Assembly (NCBI GenBank): GCA_016699615.1
Contig: CP064984.1
Span: 1,701,001-1,765,000, forward strand
DNA length: 64,000 nucleotides
Direction of reading: 5' to 3'
Source: Sphingobacteriales bacterium
GTDB taxonomy: Bacteria; Bacteroidota; Bacteroidia; Chitinophagales; JADIYW01
The position numbers were made by a program, and so were the translations under genes. This document shows positions 55,514 to 63,909 of the stretch, piece after piece. The notes under the pieces were generated by a model. The model was not told where the DNA came from and ran no database searches. It saw only the letters and a program-made list of their open reading frames with translations. Position 1 is the stretch's first letter, and the number at the start of each line of letters is the position of its first letter.

Positions 55514-56188
55514 ATGTTAGCAAAAAGACTTCTTAATATTTTTAAAAAATGCATATTATATTTCTTTGCAATTAGTATTGCATCAACAATCATCTTTCGT
55601 TTTGTGCCTATTCCTTGTACACCATTGATGATATTGAGAACAATTGAATATGCATTTAATGGAGATTTTATAGGCATACATTATCAATGGAGGTCAAAAG
55701 ATGAAATTTCTGACTATATGAGACAAGCTGTAGTTGCTGCAGAAGACCAAAAATTCTTTGAGCATAATGGTTTTGATATTGAGGCAATAAAAAAAGCCAT
55801 AAAACATAATAAAAACTCTACAACCAAGCTAAAAGGCGGAAGTACCATTAGCCAACAATGTGCTAAAAATGTATTTCTTTGGCAAGGAAGAAATTGGATT
55901 CGTAAAGGTCTTGAGGTTTATTTTACTATTTTAATAGAATTGTTTTGGAGCAAGGAACGCATTTTAGAAGTATATCTAAATGTAATTGAAATGGGAATTG
56001 GTGTATATGGTACAGAATCTGCAGCACATTATTACTATAAAAAAGATGCTATACAATTATCAAAATCTGAGTCAGCACTTCTGGCATCAATTTTGCCTAA
56101 TCCAAGAAAGTGGGATCCAAAAAATCCAAGTTCTTATATCAACAGAAGGAAAAATTGGATTTTGAGGCAAATGAACAATTTATACTAA
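55514..56188 (+). CDS. mtgA: Monofunctional biosynthetic peptidoglycan transglycosylase
   Basis: GT51 enzyme that polymerises lipid II into glycan strands at the inner membrane. I take the ATG at 55514 (224 residues; MLAKRLLNIFKKC) because the in-frame region upstream contains a promoter element. A membrane anchor covers about residues 12-32. Catalytic motifs: VVAAEDQKFFEHNGFDIEAI with the catalytic Glu, KLKGGSTISQQCAKNVFLW, and IELFWSKERILEVYLNVIEM with the second Glu region; the C-terminal ILPNPRKWDPKNPS is typical. There is no transpeptidase domain. It is divergent from the P450 gene. Confidence 0.95.
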   Translation: MLAKRLLNIFKKCILYFFAISIASTIIFRFVPIPCTPLMILRTIEYAFNGDFIGIHYQWRSKDEISDYMRQAVVAAEDQKFFEHNGFDIEAIKKAIKHNKNSTTKLKGGSTISQQCAKNVFLWQGRNWIRKGLEVYFTILIELFWSKERILEVYLNVIEMGIGVYGTESAAHYYYKKDAIQLSKSESALLASILPNPRKWDPKNPSSYINRRKNWILRQMNNLY

Positions 56189-56254
56189 TAAATAAGGATT
56201 GACAAAAACAAAGAATTTGAATAATTTTCAAAATTAAATGTATATACAAATAAA

Positions 56255-56638
56255 ATGAAACATAAAAAACCCTTCTTATTTTTCATAGTGTTTTCAATAC
56301 TAGGTATTGTACATGGTGGCAACATTGTTTTGTGCAAGAGCACAAAATATGGAATTCCAAAAGAGAGTATACAAGTTTGGAACTTAGAATACAACAAGAA
56401 AATCTGTGTGTTTTATCAGCATGACTATATCTATAATTCAAACACACAATATAGAATTTCTATTAGTAAGCAGACAAATGGTGTATATATTCGTACAGAA
56501 AATAAATATTTTCCTGTACAAAAAGGACAAAAAACATCTATAGTTTATTTAGATATTAAAGAAGCTGGAAATTATATTATCTCAATTATTGATGAAAAAG
56601 GTTTTATTACCAGCGAGCAGAATTATACAGTGATATAA
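56255..56638 (+). CDS. Exported hypothetical protein
   Basis: A 127-residue protein with an N-terminal signal peptide (about 1-22, ending IVHGGN). The mature part is beta-rich (STKYGIPKESIQVWNLEYNK, YRISISKQTNGVYIRTENKY, TSIVYLDIKEAGNYIISIID), like a single immunoglobulin-like or jelly-roll domain. No family recognised. It lies 66 bases after mtgA on the same strand and 61 bases before the sulfotransferase gene. Confidence 0.65.
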   Translation: MKHKKPFLFFIVFSILGIVHGGNIVLCKSTKYGIPKESIQVWNLEYNKKICVFYQHDYIYNSNTQYRISISKQTNGVYIRTENKYFPVQKGQKTSIVYLDIKEAGNYIISIIDEKGFITSEQNYTVI

Positions 56639-56699
56639 ATTGTATTTTGGTAGTAAGAATATTTTATTATCTTAGACACATATATTACTTTAAGTTTGC

Positions 56700-57854
56700 A
56701 TGTCTATATTTGATGCGTCTATATTTTATGTAAGAGTAAGAACACACCTCAAGTTTGTGTACTTGATGTGCATTAAGCATTTCAGTATTAAAAATTTTAT
56801 TATTGGGTTATTGTATGCAATTATTATTGGCATAATAGTGCCAATTGTAAATATAATTTTCAGAATATTGGATGAGATTCTATTTCCAAATTACAGAGAC
56901 ATAGAAATCAAACAGCCAGTATTTATTATCAGCAATCCAAGAAGTGGAACTACATTTCTACATAGATTGATGTGTATGGATGATCAGAAATTTGTATATA
57001 TTTTATTATATCATACAATTATTCCATCCATTACTTTTTTTAAAATTATTGGTTTCTTTGGTGCCATTGATAGAAAAATAGGTAGACCAATGCGCAAGAC
57101 TGTAGATTTTATAGATAGCAAAATGTTTGGTGCTTGGGAAGATATTCATGCAACAAGTTTTAATAAATCTGAAGAAGACGAAGGATTACATTTCGTCTCT
57201 GGTATTTCTCCAAGTATTGGGTTAGTTACACCATTTCTAAAAAATTTTGAAGAACTATTTATTCCAGATAAACTGAGCAAAAGAGAAGTAGTTAGTATAC
57301 AAAAATATTATAAAGCAACAATACAAAGGTGGATGTATGCATTAGGCGCAGATAAAGTTTTTTTGTGTAAAACTGTGATGAGTACAGGTCGTTTGGAAAT
57401 ATTGAAAAATATTTTCCCAGATGTAAAAATAATTTTTCTAATCAGAAATCCATACGAAGCAATACCATCATTTACAAGCATGTTTGCAGAACCATGGAAA
57501 TCATTATATCCAAATATTAATGAAAATTCTGAAGCATACAGAGAATGGGGAAATTTAGGTACTGCATACTATCAATATTTTTATGAAGAAAAAAATAAGT
57601 TTAAGAAAGAAAACTTTGTAACCATACCTTATTTAGATTTAGTGAATAATACTAAGGCTGTAGTGATGAAAATATATCAGCAATTGGAATTAGATATGAG
57701 TGAAGATTTTCTAAATAAACTAAATCTTGAAACACAAAAATCAAGAGCATATAGTAGCAAACATACTTACTCTTTAGAGCAATATGGTTTTGATAAACAA
57801 AAAATATATAAAGATTTGTCTTTTATTTTTGATGAATTAAAGATAGAAGCCTAA
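56700..57854 (+). CDS. PAPS-dependent sulfotransferase family protein
   Basis: A 384-residue sulfotransferase that would transfer sulfate from PAPS to a hydroxyl or amine. The 5'-phosphosulfate-binding loop is FIISNPRSGTTFLHRLMCMD (about residues 78-97); the 3'-phosphate-binding segment is FPDVKIIFLIRNPYEAIPSF (about 238-257). The N-terminal 70 residues contain a hydrophobic stretch (about 32-60), so it may be membrane-associated. HATSFNKSEEDEGLHFVSG may hold substrate-contacting residues. The neighbouring P450 and SRPBCC genes suggest modification of a hydrophobic molecule, but that is inference. The stop overlaps that of the convergent MarR gene by three bases. Confidence 0.9.
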   Translation: MSIFDASIFYVRVRTHLKFVYLMCIKHFSIKNFIIGLLYAIIIGIIVPIVNIIFRILDEILFPNYRDIEIKQPVFIISNPRSGTTFLHRLMCMDDQKFVYILLYHTIIPSITFFKIIGFFGAIDRKIGRPMRKTVDFIDSKMFGAWEDIHATSFNKSEEDEGLHFVSGISPSIGLVTPFLKNFEELFIPDKLSKREVVSIQKYYKATIQRWMYALGADKVFLCKTVMSTGRLEILKNIFPDVKIIFLIRNPYEAIPSFTSMFAEPWKSLYPNINENSEAYREWGNLGTAYYQYFYEEKNKFKKENFVTIPYLDLVNNTKAVVMKIYQQLELDMSEDFLNKLNLETQKSRAYSSKHTYSLEQYGFDKQKIYKDLSFIFDELKIEA

Positions 57855-58303
57855 CCTCTGATTCTGTCTAAAAAACTATTTAGTAATTCTAGTTCTTTAG
57901 TATCAAACATACCAAATGTATTAGTTACTTCTACAATTATTGTATCATCTATGATTTTTAACAATTCTAGTCCACTATCATTGATGCATATATCAATATG
58001 TCTTCTGTCATCTCTATTTTGGTTGTATTTAACTAACTTCTTGGTTGCTAGTTTTGCTATTAATCTTGTTGCGTTAGATTGTTTATCTATCATCCTTTCT
58101 GTAATATAAGCTAGATTAGCACATTTTGGATGTATTCCTCTTAATATCCTAAGAACATTATATTGTTGTGGCGATAAATCATATTGCTTAAAAAATATTT
58201 TGCTTTTGTATTCTATGTATGCTGATGTATATAAAAAATTGACTTGAGTTTTCGTGAACTCACTAATAGGTTTGGTCTGCTTTATTTCATCTTCTATTTT
58301 CAT
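57851..58303 (-). CDS. MarR family transcriptional regulator
   Basis: A 150-residue winged-helix regulator that usually binds small aromatic or lipophilic ligands. The DNA-binding core is LSPQQYNVLRILRGIHPKCA, then NLAYITERMIDKQSNATRLI and the wing KKLVKYNQNRDDRRHIDICI. The DDRR wing motif is diagnostic. It is transcribed towards the sulfotransferase gene and lies just downstream of the secG terminator, so it has its own promoter (minus-strand TATCTTTA about 20 bases before the ATG is a one-mismatch candidate). Target genes are not evident; the sulfotransferase or P450 genes are candidates. Confidence 0.92.
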   Translation of the reverse strand: MKIEDEIKQTKPISEFTKTQVNFLYTSAYIEYKSKIFFKQYDLSPQQYNVLRILRGIHPKCANLAYITERMIDKQSNATRLIAKLATKKLVKYNQNRDDRRHIDICINDSGLELLKIIDDTIIVEVTNTFGMFDTKELELLNSFLDRIRG

Positions 58304-58330
58304 AAGAAATTATGGGTAAAATAAAGATAT

Positions 58331-58362
58331 AAAAAAAAAGCCACCAAAAATGGTGGCTTTTT
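58331..58362 (-). terminator. Rho-independent terminator after secG
   Basis: GCCACCA (58340-58346), four-base loop, TGGTGGC (58351-58357). On the minus strand the stem is followed by nine T residues (A-run 58331-58339), and on the plus strand by a five-T run, so it can act in both directions. It ends the operon that finishes with secG. Confidence 0.92.
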
Positions 58363-58385
58363 CTTATAATTTTGTTAAAAGTTTA

Positions 58386-58742
58386 TTATGGTTGTGTTGG
58401 ATTATTTAGTGGCGAAGGTGCTGTTGGTGCTGTAGTAGGTGTCGTTGTTGGCGTAGTTACAGGTGTTGTTTTTGCTGCTTCCTCCGTTTGTGTTTTTATT
58501 TTATTGTTTTGGCTGGTTTTTGGCAATGTAGCAACAGTAAGTATGCATAAAAGCAATAAAACAACTGCTCCACCCCAAGTTCCTTTTTCTAGAATATCGC
58601 CAGCTCTTTGTACACCAATTACATTTGATGCAGCTCCAGTAAATCCGCCAGCCATTCCATTTCCCTTAGGATTTTGGACAATTACAATAAGTACGATAAT
58701 GATACTTACTAATATGATTAAAATAGATAGAAATGTGAACAT
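58386..58742 (-). CDS. secG: Preprotein translocase subunit SecG
   Basis: Small inner-membrane subunit of SecYEG that speeds protein export. The 118 residues contain two helices (about 3-22 and 55-75) and the conserved loop IVQNPKGNGMAGGFTGAASN followed by IGVQRAGDILEKGTWGGAV. The C-terminal extension (about 78-118) is Thr/Pro-rich, as in other Bacteroidota SecG. It is last in the sigma-54 activator / lptE / TPR protein / secG unit, one base after the TPR gene. Confidence 0.96.
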   Translation of the reverse strand: MFTFLSILIILVSIIIVLIVIVQNPKGNGMAGGFTGAASNVIGVQRAGDILEKGTWGGAVVLLLLCILTVATLPKTSQNNKIKTQTEEAAKTTPVTTPTTTPTTAPTAPSPLNNPTQP

Positions 58743-58743
58743 T

Positions 58744-60354
58744 TTATATTAATTTTTTTATTTTTTCAATTTGGGTAGCAAATTTACTACTTTTTTCTGG
58801 ATATTTTAATATTAATTTTTCGTACACCTGAATGGCTTTATCATATTTCTCTTGCTTTGTAAAAATTATTGCCAAAGTTTCTGTTGCCAATTCATTTTTA
58901 AAAGAAATACTTTCATCAGCCAGCTTGTTTACATTCTCATCAATTTCATCCAAAGTATCTGTTTCGCCTTCCAAAATATTTTGGGTATATTCTTTCTTAT
59001 TCTCTTGAATAAATTGATTTTCGTAAGATGTTGTTGTGCCAAGAATTGGACTCGTGCTTAGAATATTTTTCTCAAAATTGTGGTCTACAATATTCAACCA
59101 CTCTAAAAATGTGTGCATTTCTTCTTTTTTAGAAGTTACATCATCATTATTTAGAATTGGCAATTGCTCAGTTATTGTATTTATTTCCGCTGTTAGTTTT
59201 GGCGTTTCTTCTATCGTTATTTGCGCTAGTTCAGATTCTTGGATACTTTCTTCATCATCTACTATTGTATTATTGTTCTCTATTACAGTATTTTCTTCTA
59301 TAGCAAGTTTAATTTCTTCTGAAGTTATCTGTTCTGCTAAATTTCCAACAACATCACTCGTTGTAGGTACTATGTCTGTTGTATTTTTTTGTACTAATTC
59401 AATTTCATGCTCAGCGTTTATGTTCACTTGCTCATTATCAATTGTATAAAGTTGTTTTCTACTTTGTTTAATTTGTTGTATTTCTTCTAAAATCTGGTCG
59501 GCAACACTTTTTCCTGTATCATTATCATCATTATCTACTAAATTATTAGTATTAGATGTATTGATTTCTTGGTCAATACTAATATGTTGAATTATATTTG
59601 AATTGTCATCTGTTTTCTTGATGTCAATTGCAGAATTATCATTATTGGATACAAAATCCACATTCGGAATGTACAAATCAACTTCTGGTTCTAATATAAT
59701 TGTTGGTTTTGGCTCAGTTGCTACAACTTCATCTATAATAAGTTCTTCATTTATCGAATCAACCAATTTAGTTTTAGAATTAATAGATTCACTAATGGAA
59801 ATAATTTGACTTTCCTGTCGCCTTTCTTTTTTTAGTTGTTCAATTTCTTGAAGTATAATGTCAGCAATAGACAGTTTATTTTCAGTAGGCGTTGGTATTG
59901 CTGTTGATAGTTTTTTTTCTACAACAATGTTTTCTTCAATTGTCGTATTTTTAGATTCTATTAATACTAATGGTTCTTCAGTAGTTGTAATCGTATGTGT
60001 AATTTCATCTTCTTTATTAGCTATGTTGTCAATTTGTGCTAAAATATTATCTGACTCATTGTTTGCATCAGTTCTATTTGCTTCAACTATTGATGATTTA
60101 ATATCTGTATCAGTACTATTTACTTCTATTGATGTTTCTTTGTTTGAGTAATCTAGTTGATACAAAATATGTCTATTTACTAAATAGAAACTTGTTTGTG
60201 CTAGTTGCGCATCATTTTTATTTTTTTTGTACTTCTCAAGTCTGAAAAGCGCCACTGTCGGATGCAATTGAATCAGCTTATCTAACTCATGCTCGCTAAC
60301 ATCAGCAAGCAATTTTGGATTTTGGATAATATTTGACAATTGAAATTGCATCAC
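58744..60354 (-). CDS. Low-complexity acidic protein with C-terminal TPR
   Basis: A 536-residue soluble protein. The N-terminal 65 residues are ordered (LLADVSEHELDKLIQLHPTV, ALFRLEKYKKN). Residues about 75-440 are acidic, Thr/Asn/Glu-rich and probably disordered, but contain two copies of one amphipathic motif: LSIADIILQEIEQLKKERRQ at 161-180 and KSVADQILEEIQQIKQSRKQ at 282-301. A Trp-containing motif (MHTFLEWLNIVDHNF) lies near 415. The C-terminal 60 residues hold a TPR (TLAIIFTKQEKYDKAIQVYE, KLILKYPEKSSKF). It overlaps lptE by four bases and is followed by secG, an order I believe is conserved in Bacteroidota. Role unknown; envelope biogenesis is suggested by context. Confidence 0.85.
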   Translation of the reverse strand: MMQFQLSNIIQNPKLLADVSEHELDKLIQLHPTVALFRLEKYKKNKNDAQLAQTSFYLVNRHILYQLDYSNKETSIEVNSTDTDIKSSIVEANRTDANNESDNILAQIDNIANKEDEITHTITTTEEPLVLIESKNTTIEENIVVEKKLSTAIPTPTENKLSIADIILQEIEQLKKERRQESQIISISESINSKTKLVDSINEELIIDEVVATEPKPTIILEPEVDLYIPNVDFVSNNDNSAIDIKKTDDNSNIIQHISIDQEINTSNTNNLVDNDDNDTGKSVADQILEEIQQIKQSRKQLYTIDNEQVNINAEHEIELVQKNTTDIVPTTSDVVGNLAEQITSEEIKLAIEENTVIENNNTIVDDEESIQESELAQITIEETPKLTAEINTITEQLPILNNDDVTSKKEEMHTFLEWLNIVDHNFEKNILSTSPILGTTTSYENQFIQENKKEYTQNILEGETDTLDEIDENVNKLADESISFKNELATETLAIIFTKQEKYDKAIQVYEKLILKYPEKSSKFATQIEKIKKLI

Positions 60355-60911
60355 CAGTTTGAGAATGATTTATTAAATATTTGTTGCACTATTCTGTCGT
60401 ATATAGTATTTATTAAGTTACTTTCTATGATGCTAAAATTATCTTGAGCAGAATAGTTTTCGCCATCTCTAAAGTTTTGTGTATAAGATTTCTTATCATC
60501 TTGTTTGTTTACACATTCTACTTTTACACTAATATTTAGTCTGTTTTGTGCCAATGTTTGAGTATTGGTAATAGCTATTGGCTCAATATTGTATTCAATA
60601 ATAGTACAAGTATATTCTATGTCGCCATCTTGTCTTATCAGTGCCATTCTTGTTTCTCTAATAAATTTTTCTTTCAATTTATCTGTAAACAAGGGTGCAG
60701 CATTTGCATTCTGAAATGTTGCCACATTACTTGTCGGATTAATGGTAAATGTTTTTAAATTTGGGTCTACACTTGCATCCGAAAAACGATATATTTTACA
60801 TGATGAAACAAAGATACTTAGAATAGTAAATAGTATAATATAGATTATATTGTATGAGCATCTAATGCTGAGAATTGGATATTTGGCAATAATTTTATTT
60901 CTCCAATTCAT
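60351..60911 (-). CDS. lptE: LptE-like lipopolysaccharide-assembly lipoprotein
   Basis: Outer-membrane lipoprotein that supports the LptD barrel in inserting lipopolysaccharide. The frame extends up to 60965, but I take the ATG at 60909-60911 (MNWRNKIIAKYPIL; 186 residues) because the longer version runs deep into the sigma-54 activator gene. The signal peptide has lipobox IFVSSC, followed by KIYRFSDASVDPNLKTFTIN, TFQNANAAPLFTDKLKEKFI, and TRMALIRQDGDIEYTCTI, the LptE pattern of Bacteroidota. The start overlaps the end of the activator gene by 17 bases and its stop overlaps the next gene by four. Confidence 0.88.
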   Translation of the reverse strand: MNWRNKIIAKYPILSIRCSYNIIYIILFTILSIFVSSCKIYRFSDASVDPNLKTFTINPTSNVATFQNANAAPLFTDKLKEKFIRETRMALIRQDGDIEYTCTIIEYNIEPIAITNTQTLAQNRLNISVKVECVNKQDDKKSYTQNFRDGENYSAQDNFSIIESNLINTIYDRIVQQIFNKSFSNW

Positions 60912-62145
60912 ATTCTTTAATTTTTCTGTATAATGTTCTTTCAGAAATACCCAAATCCAATGCAAGATCTTTTCTTTTGTTTTTGTGTTTTTCTAAAGCT
61001 CTAACAATCATATTTTTCTCCATTTCTGCTAAGGAATAATTTTGGTCAATATGCTCACCTACTTCATATTGCTCAGGTTGCTTTATGATGATGGTAGATG
61101 TAGGATTGTTTGCCTTGTTATCTATATTTGGTTCAGAATAAGATGCTGATTTGTCCATCAATATTTTTTCATTATTATCCAGCATCACATCACTAAAATC
61201 AATATTAGATTGTTGGGCTTGCCCATTAGTAGCATTCCATACAAATCTTTTCAATTCATTCAAGTCATTTTTGATATCAAAAATCATTTTGTACAAAATC
61301 TCTCTGTCTGACAATGAAGTGCCATCTTGTTGTTTAGAAATTACAGGAAGCGTATTTAATTCATTATTAGGTAAAAAATGAATAATTTCTTCCCTATTTA
61401 CATTTCTACTTTTAGATAAAATAGATATTTGTTCTGCAATATTTTTCAATTCGCGTACATTGCCCGGAAATCTATAATTCACCAATGTCTGTATTGCTTC
61501 TTCATCAAGATGTATGGCAGGCATTCTATATTTTTCAGCAATATCTGATGCAAATTTTCTAAATAAAATAGGAATATCATCCTTTCTTTCTCTCAATGCA
61601 GGCACAAGAATCGGAACAGTATTCAGCCTATAATACAAATCTTCTCTAAATTTTCCAGCTCTTACCAATTTTGGCAAATCTACATTTGTGGCTGCTATTA
61701 CTCTTACATCAGTTTTTTGTACCACAGAAGAACCTACTTTTATAAATTCTCCACTTTCTAATAGTCTTAATAATCTTGCTTGTGTGCCTATAGGCATTTC
61801 ACCAATTTCATCTAAAAAGATAGTACCACCATTTACAGTTTCAAAATATCCTTTTCTTTTATCATGCGCGCCTGTAAATGCACCTTTCTCATGTCCAAAT
61901 AGCTCAGAATCTATTGTGCCTTCTGGTATTGCACCACAATTTACAGCAATAAAATGTTCATGTTTTCTAGAAGATAACTGATGAATGATTTGTGAAAATA
62001 CTTCCTTGCCAACACCACTTTCTCCAGTTATTAAAACAGACAAATTAGTAGGAGCTACGCGTATAGCAATATCTAATGCAGTATTTAAGGATACTGAGTT
62101 GCCAATAATTCCAAATCTTAGTTTTATACTTTGTAAATCTGCCAA
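60895..62145 (-). CDS. Sigma-54-dependent Fis-family transcriptional activator
   Basis: A 416-residue AAA+ activator that remodels sigma-54 RNA polymerase. It starts with TTG at 62143-62145 (MADLQSIKLRFGIIGNS). There is no receiver or sensor domain: the AAA+ domain starts at about residue 20, with Walker A GESGVGKEV, the sigma-54 contact loop GAFTGAHDKRKG, Walker B GGTIFLDEIGEMP and the arginine-finger region FREDLYYRLNTVPI. A variable linker (about 280-365) precedes a Fis-type helix-turn-helix (NMIVRALEKHKNKRKDLALD, LGISERTLYRKIKEY). No sigma-54 consensus promoter was found in the neighbouring intergenic region. TATTTTTG lies 16 bases upstream of the start. Confidence 0.93.
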   Translation of the reverse strand: MADLQSIKLRFGIIGNSVSLNTALDIAIRVAPTNLSVLITGESGVGKEVFSQIIHQLSSRKHEHFIAVNCGAIPEGTIDSELFGHEKGAFTGAHDKRKGYFETVNGGTIFLDEIGEMPIGTQARLLRLLESGEFIKVGSSVVQKTDVRVIAATNVDLPKLVRAGKFREDLYYRLNTVPILVPALRERKDDIPILFRKFASDIAEKYRMPAIHLDEEAIQTLVNYRFPGNVRELKNIAEQISILSKSRNVNREEIIHFLPNNELNTLPVISKQQDGTSLSDREILYKMIFDIKNDLNELKRFVWNATNGQAQQSNIDFSDVMLDNNEKILMDKSASYSEPNIDNKANNPTSTIIIKQPEQYEVGEHIDQNYSLAEMEKNMIVRALEKHKNKRKDLALDLGISERTLYRKIKEYELEK

Positions 62146-62169
62146 AATAATTATTTAGATACAAAAATA

Positions 62170-62597
62170 AATAAATATATAGTGCAAAACGAATTTTATT
62201 GCTTTGATTTTAAAACTAAACGCCAATTATTTCTAAAAAAATACCCAAGTAAAATATAGATTTTGTAGTCAATTCTTATATTTTACTATCAAATTCATTC
62301 CTTTTTGTGTAGATGGTAAAATACAATGTACAAATTTTAATGGAAAAATCCATATATATTTACTCGTTTCAAACAGTGTATCACAAGTTTATCATCCAAA
62401 AAAATACCACCAAGAAGAATGAAAATCAAACGATTTCCTCAAAAAATAAAAAACGTTCAAGCATCAGCACTCAGCTGACTGCAATGGCATCAGAAAATAA
62501 CATCATGAAAATAAGTAAATACAATATTTGTACCAAGCCAAAGAAGGTAAATTACACTACACATATTTAATTATTACAATGATATAAATAAGACTAT
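62170..62597. other. Intergenic region of about 430 bases
   Basis: Between the sigma-54 activator and the zinc-ribbon gene. It is AT-rich and holds no convincing gene. One open frame on the plus strand (62313-62570, 85 codons) has a composition typical of random AT-rich sequence (many Asn, Lys and Ile) and no recognisable domain. The only promoter-like site seen is minus-strand TATTTTTG at 62162-62169, at the edge of the region. No hairpin with a U-tract and no RNA gene was found. Confidence 0.5.
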
Positions 62598-63833
62598 CTA
62601 TAAGGTTTTGTTTTTTTCTTTCATTGCCTTAATATCATTCAAAGCAGTAAATAATTCAGAATTTATTCTAAAATCTTTTTTCCACCATCCAATAAAAGCT
62701 GAAATTATTATTAATTCGAAAATTCCAACAGCAAAATAGCTATCGCCACCAATTAATGATGTTATTCCTATACCACTACCAATTAATGATATTAAAAATA
62801 TTGCAACTTTTATCTTACTAATTGGTCGTTGTCCATCAACTTTCCCATTTCTTCCATTTACAATAAATCTGTAAGCAGTGTCATTATATCTATAGGCGCT
62901 TATCCAAATTGGAAATAAGGCATGCTTAAAAGTTATATCTCGATAAACTGGATTCATCTCTGTAATTCGCTGTCTGTCTCCACCAATATCCTCGCGAATT
63001 GTTGCTCTTATTTCTGCTTCCATAATTTGTTTAGCGATAGGTAAGCCATCTTTTACATCAATTTGATAACATTCAGTTTGAAATCCACTCAAATATGCTT
63101 CATTAAAAGCTTGTAGGTTGTTACTATCCCAAGGCTCAAGTCTACGTGTGTTTTCTTGTGGCAATGAATGACTTGCTAATACACATATATCATCAAATAT
63201 ATTAGAGACACGACCAGAAACGTCTGTCCATCTTGTTTTTGTAGTTGTATTTCCTTTAGAATCTCTTGTCTCATAATCATCGCCACGTTCACCTTGGTAT
63301 GTACAGGATGATTTTGCATCATAAGTCCAATATGGCATATATAAACCATTTATTTTTTCAGAAATAGCGCTTCGTTTTACAATATCATTAGGTGCAAACC
63401 ATAGCGATTTCAGCCATTTATCAAAAGCTTCGTTAGCCTTATTTTGTTCAATTTTAAATGGTAATATGTATTTTGGTTTTATAATAGTTGATGTTGTACC
63501 ATCTTTAATAACCAATGGAGATGCGCAAAAAACACAATTGTCAGATATGATATTTGGTTTTAATGTAGTATTTGCGCCACAATTATTGCATTTTACAGTT
63601 GAGATAGTTTGTTTCTCTTCAGTATTAATTTGGTTGGCAATAAATTGCTCAAAATCAATTTCTTCAACTTTAAAAGAAGTATTGTCTTTAATAGTAATTT
63701 CATTCTGAGCACCACAATATTTACAAACTAATTTTTGAGCACCTGGTGCAAAATGCAATAAAGCACCACAATCTTTGCAATTTAATTCATGACTAATATC
63801 TTTAATATTATCATCTACATAAAAATCACTCAT
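62598..63833 (-). CDS. Double zinc-ribbon membrane protein
   Basis: A 411-residue protein with two N-terminal zinc ribbons: CKDCGALLHF with CKYCG (about residues 19-41), and CNNCGANTTL with CVFC (about 79-100). A middle soluble region contains LYMPYWTYDAKSSCTYQGER, YETRDSKGNTTTKTRWTDVS and LASHSLPQENTRRLEPWDSN, and then FPIWISAYRYNDTAYRFIVN. Two C-terminal membrane helices (about 343-362 and 366-386) follow. This layout is found in hypothetical zinc-ribbon proteins encoded beside SPFH (virion-core-like) proteins, and the fragment just upstream may be such a gene. Function unknown. Confidence 0.82.
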   Translation of the reverse strand: MSDFYVDDNIKDISHELNCKDCGALLHFAPGAQKLVCKYCGAQNEITIKDNTSFKVEEIDFEQFIANQINTEEKQTISTVKCNNCGANTTLKPNIISDNCVFCASPLVIKDGTTSTIIKPKYILPFKIEQNKANEAFDKWLKSLWFAPNDIVKRSAISEKINGLYMPYWTYDAKSSCTYQGERGDDYETRDSKGNTTTKTRWTDVSGRVSNIFDDICVLASHSLPQENTRRLEPWDSNNLQAFNEAYLSGFQTECYQIDVKDGLPIAKQIMEAEIRATIREDIGGDRQRITEMNPVYRDITFKHALFPIWISAYRYNDTAYRFIVNGRNGKVDGQRPISKIKVAIFLISLIGSGIGITSLIGGDSYFAVGIFELIIISAFIGWWKKDFRINSELFTALNDIKAMKEKNKTL

Positions 63834-63854
63834 TGTTTTTCATTTTAAGTAATA

Positions 63855-63889
63855 CCATGCTGAAGATTATATACTAATCTTCAGCATGG
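63855..63889. repeat. 15-base perfect inverted repeat (hairpin) between two genes
   Basis: CCATGCTGAAGATTA (63855-63869), a five-base loop (TATAC), then TAATCTTCAGCATGG (63875-63889), all perfectly paired. It lies between the stop of the upstream gene (63910) and the ATG of the zinc-ribbon gene (63833), both on the minus strand. No long U-tract follows on either strand, so it may be an mRNA-stabilising or partial-termination structure rather than a full terminator. Confidence 0.8.
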
Positions 63890-63909
63890 ATATGGTTTAT
63901 TTTAAGAAA

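Noticed and set aside
62313..62570. 85-codon plus-strand frame in the intergenic region
   Set aside because: Composition is Asn/Lys/Ile-rich as expected of random AT-rich sequence, with no domain, signal peptide or promoter, so I treat it as non-coding.
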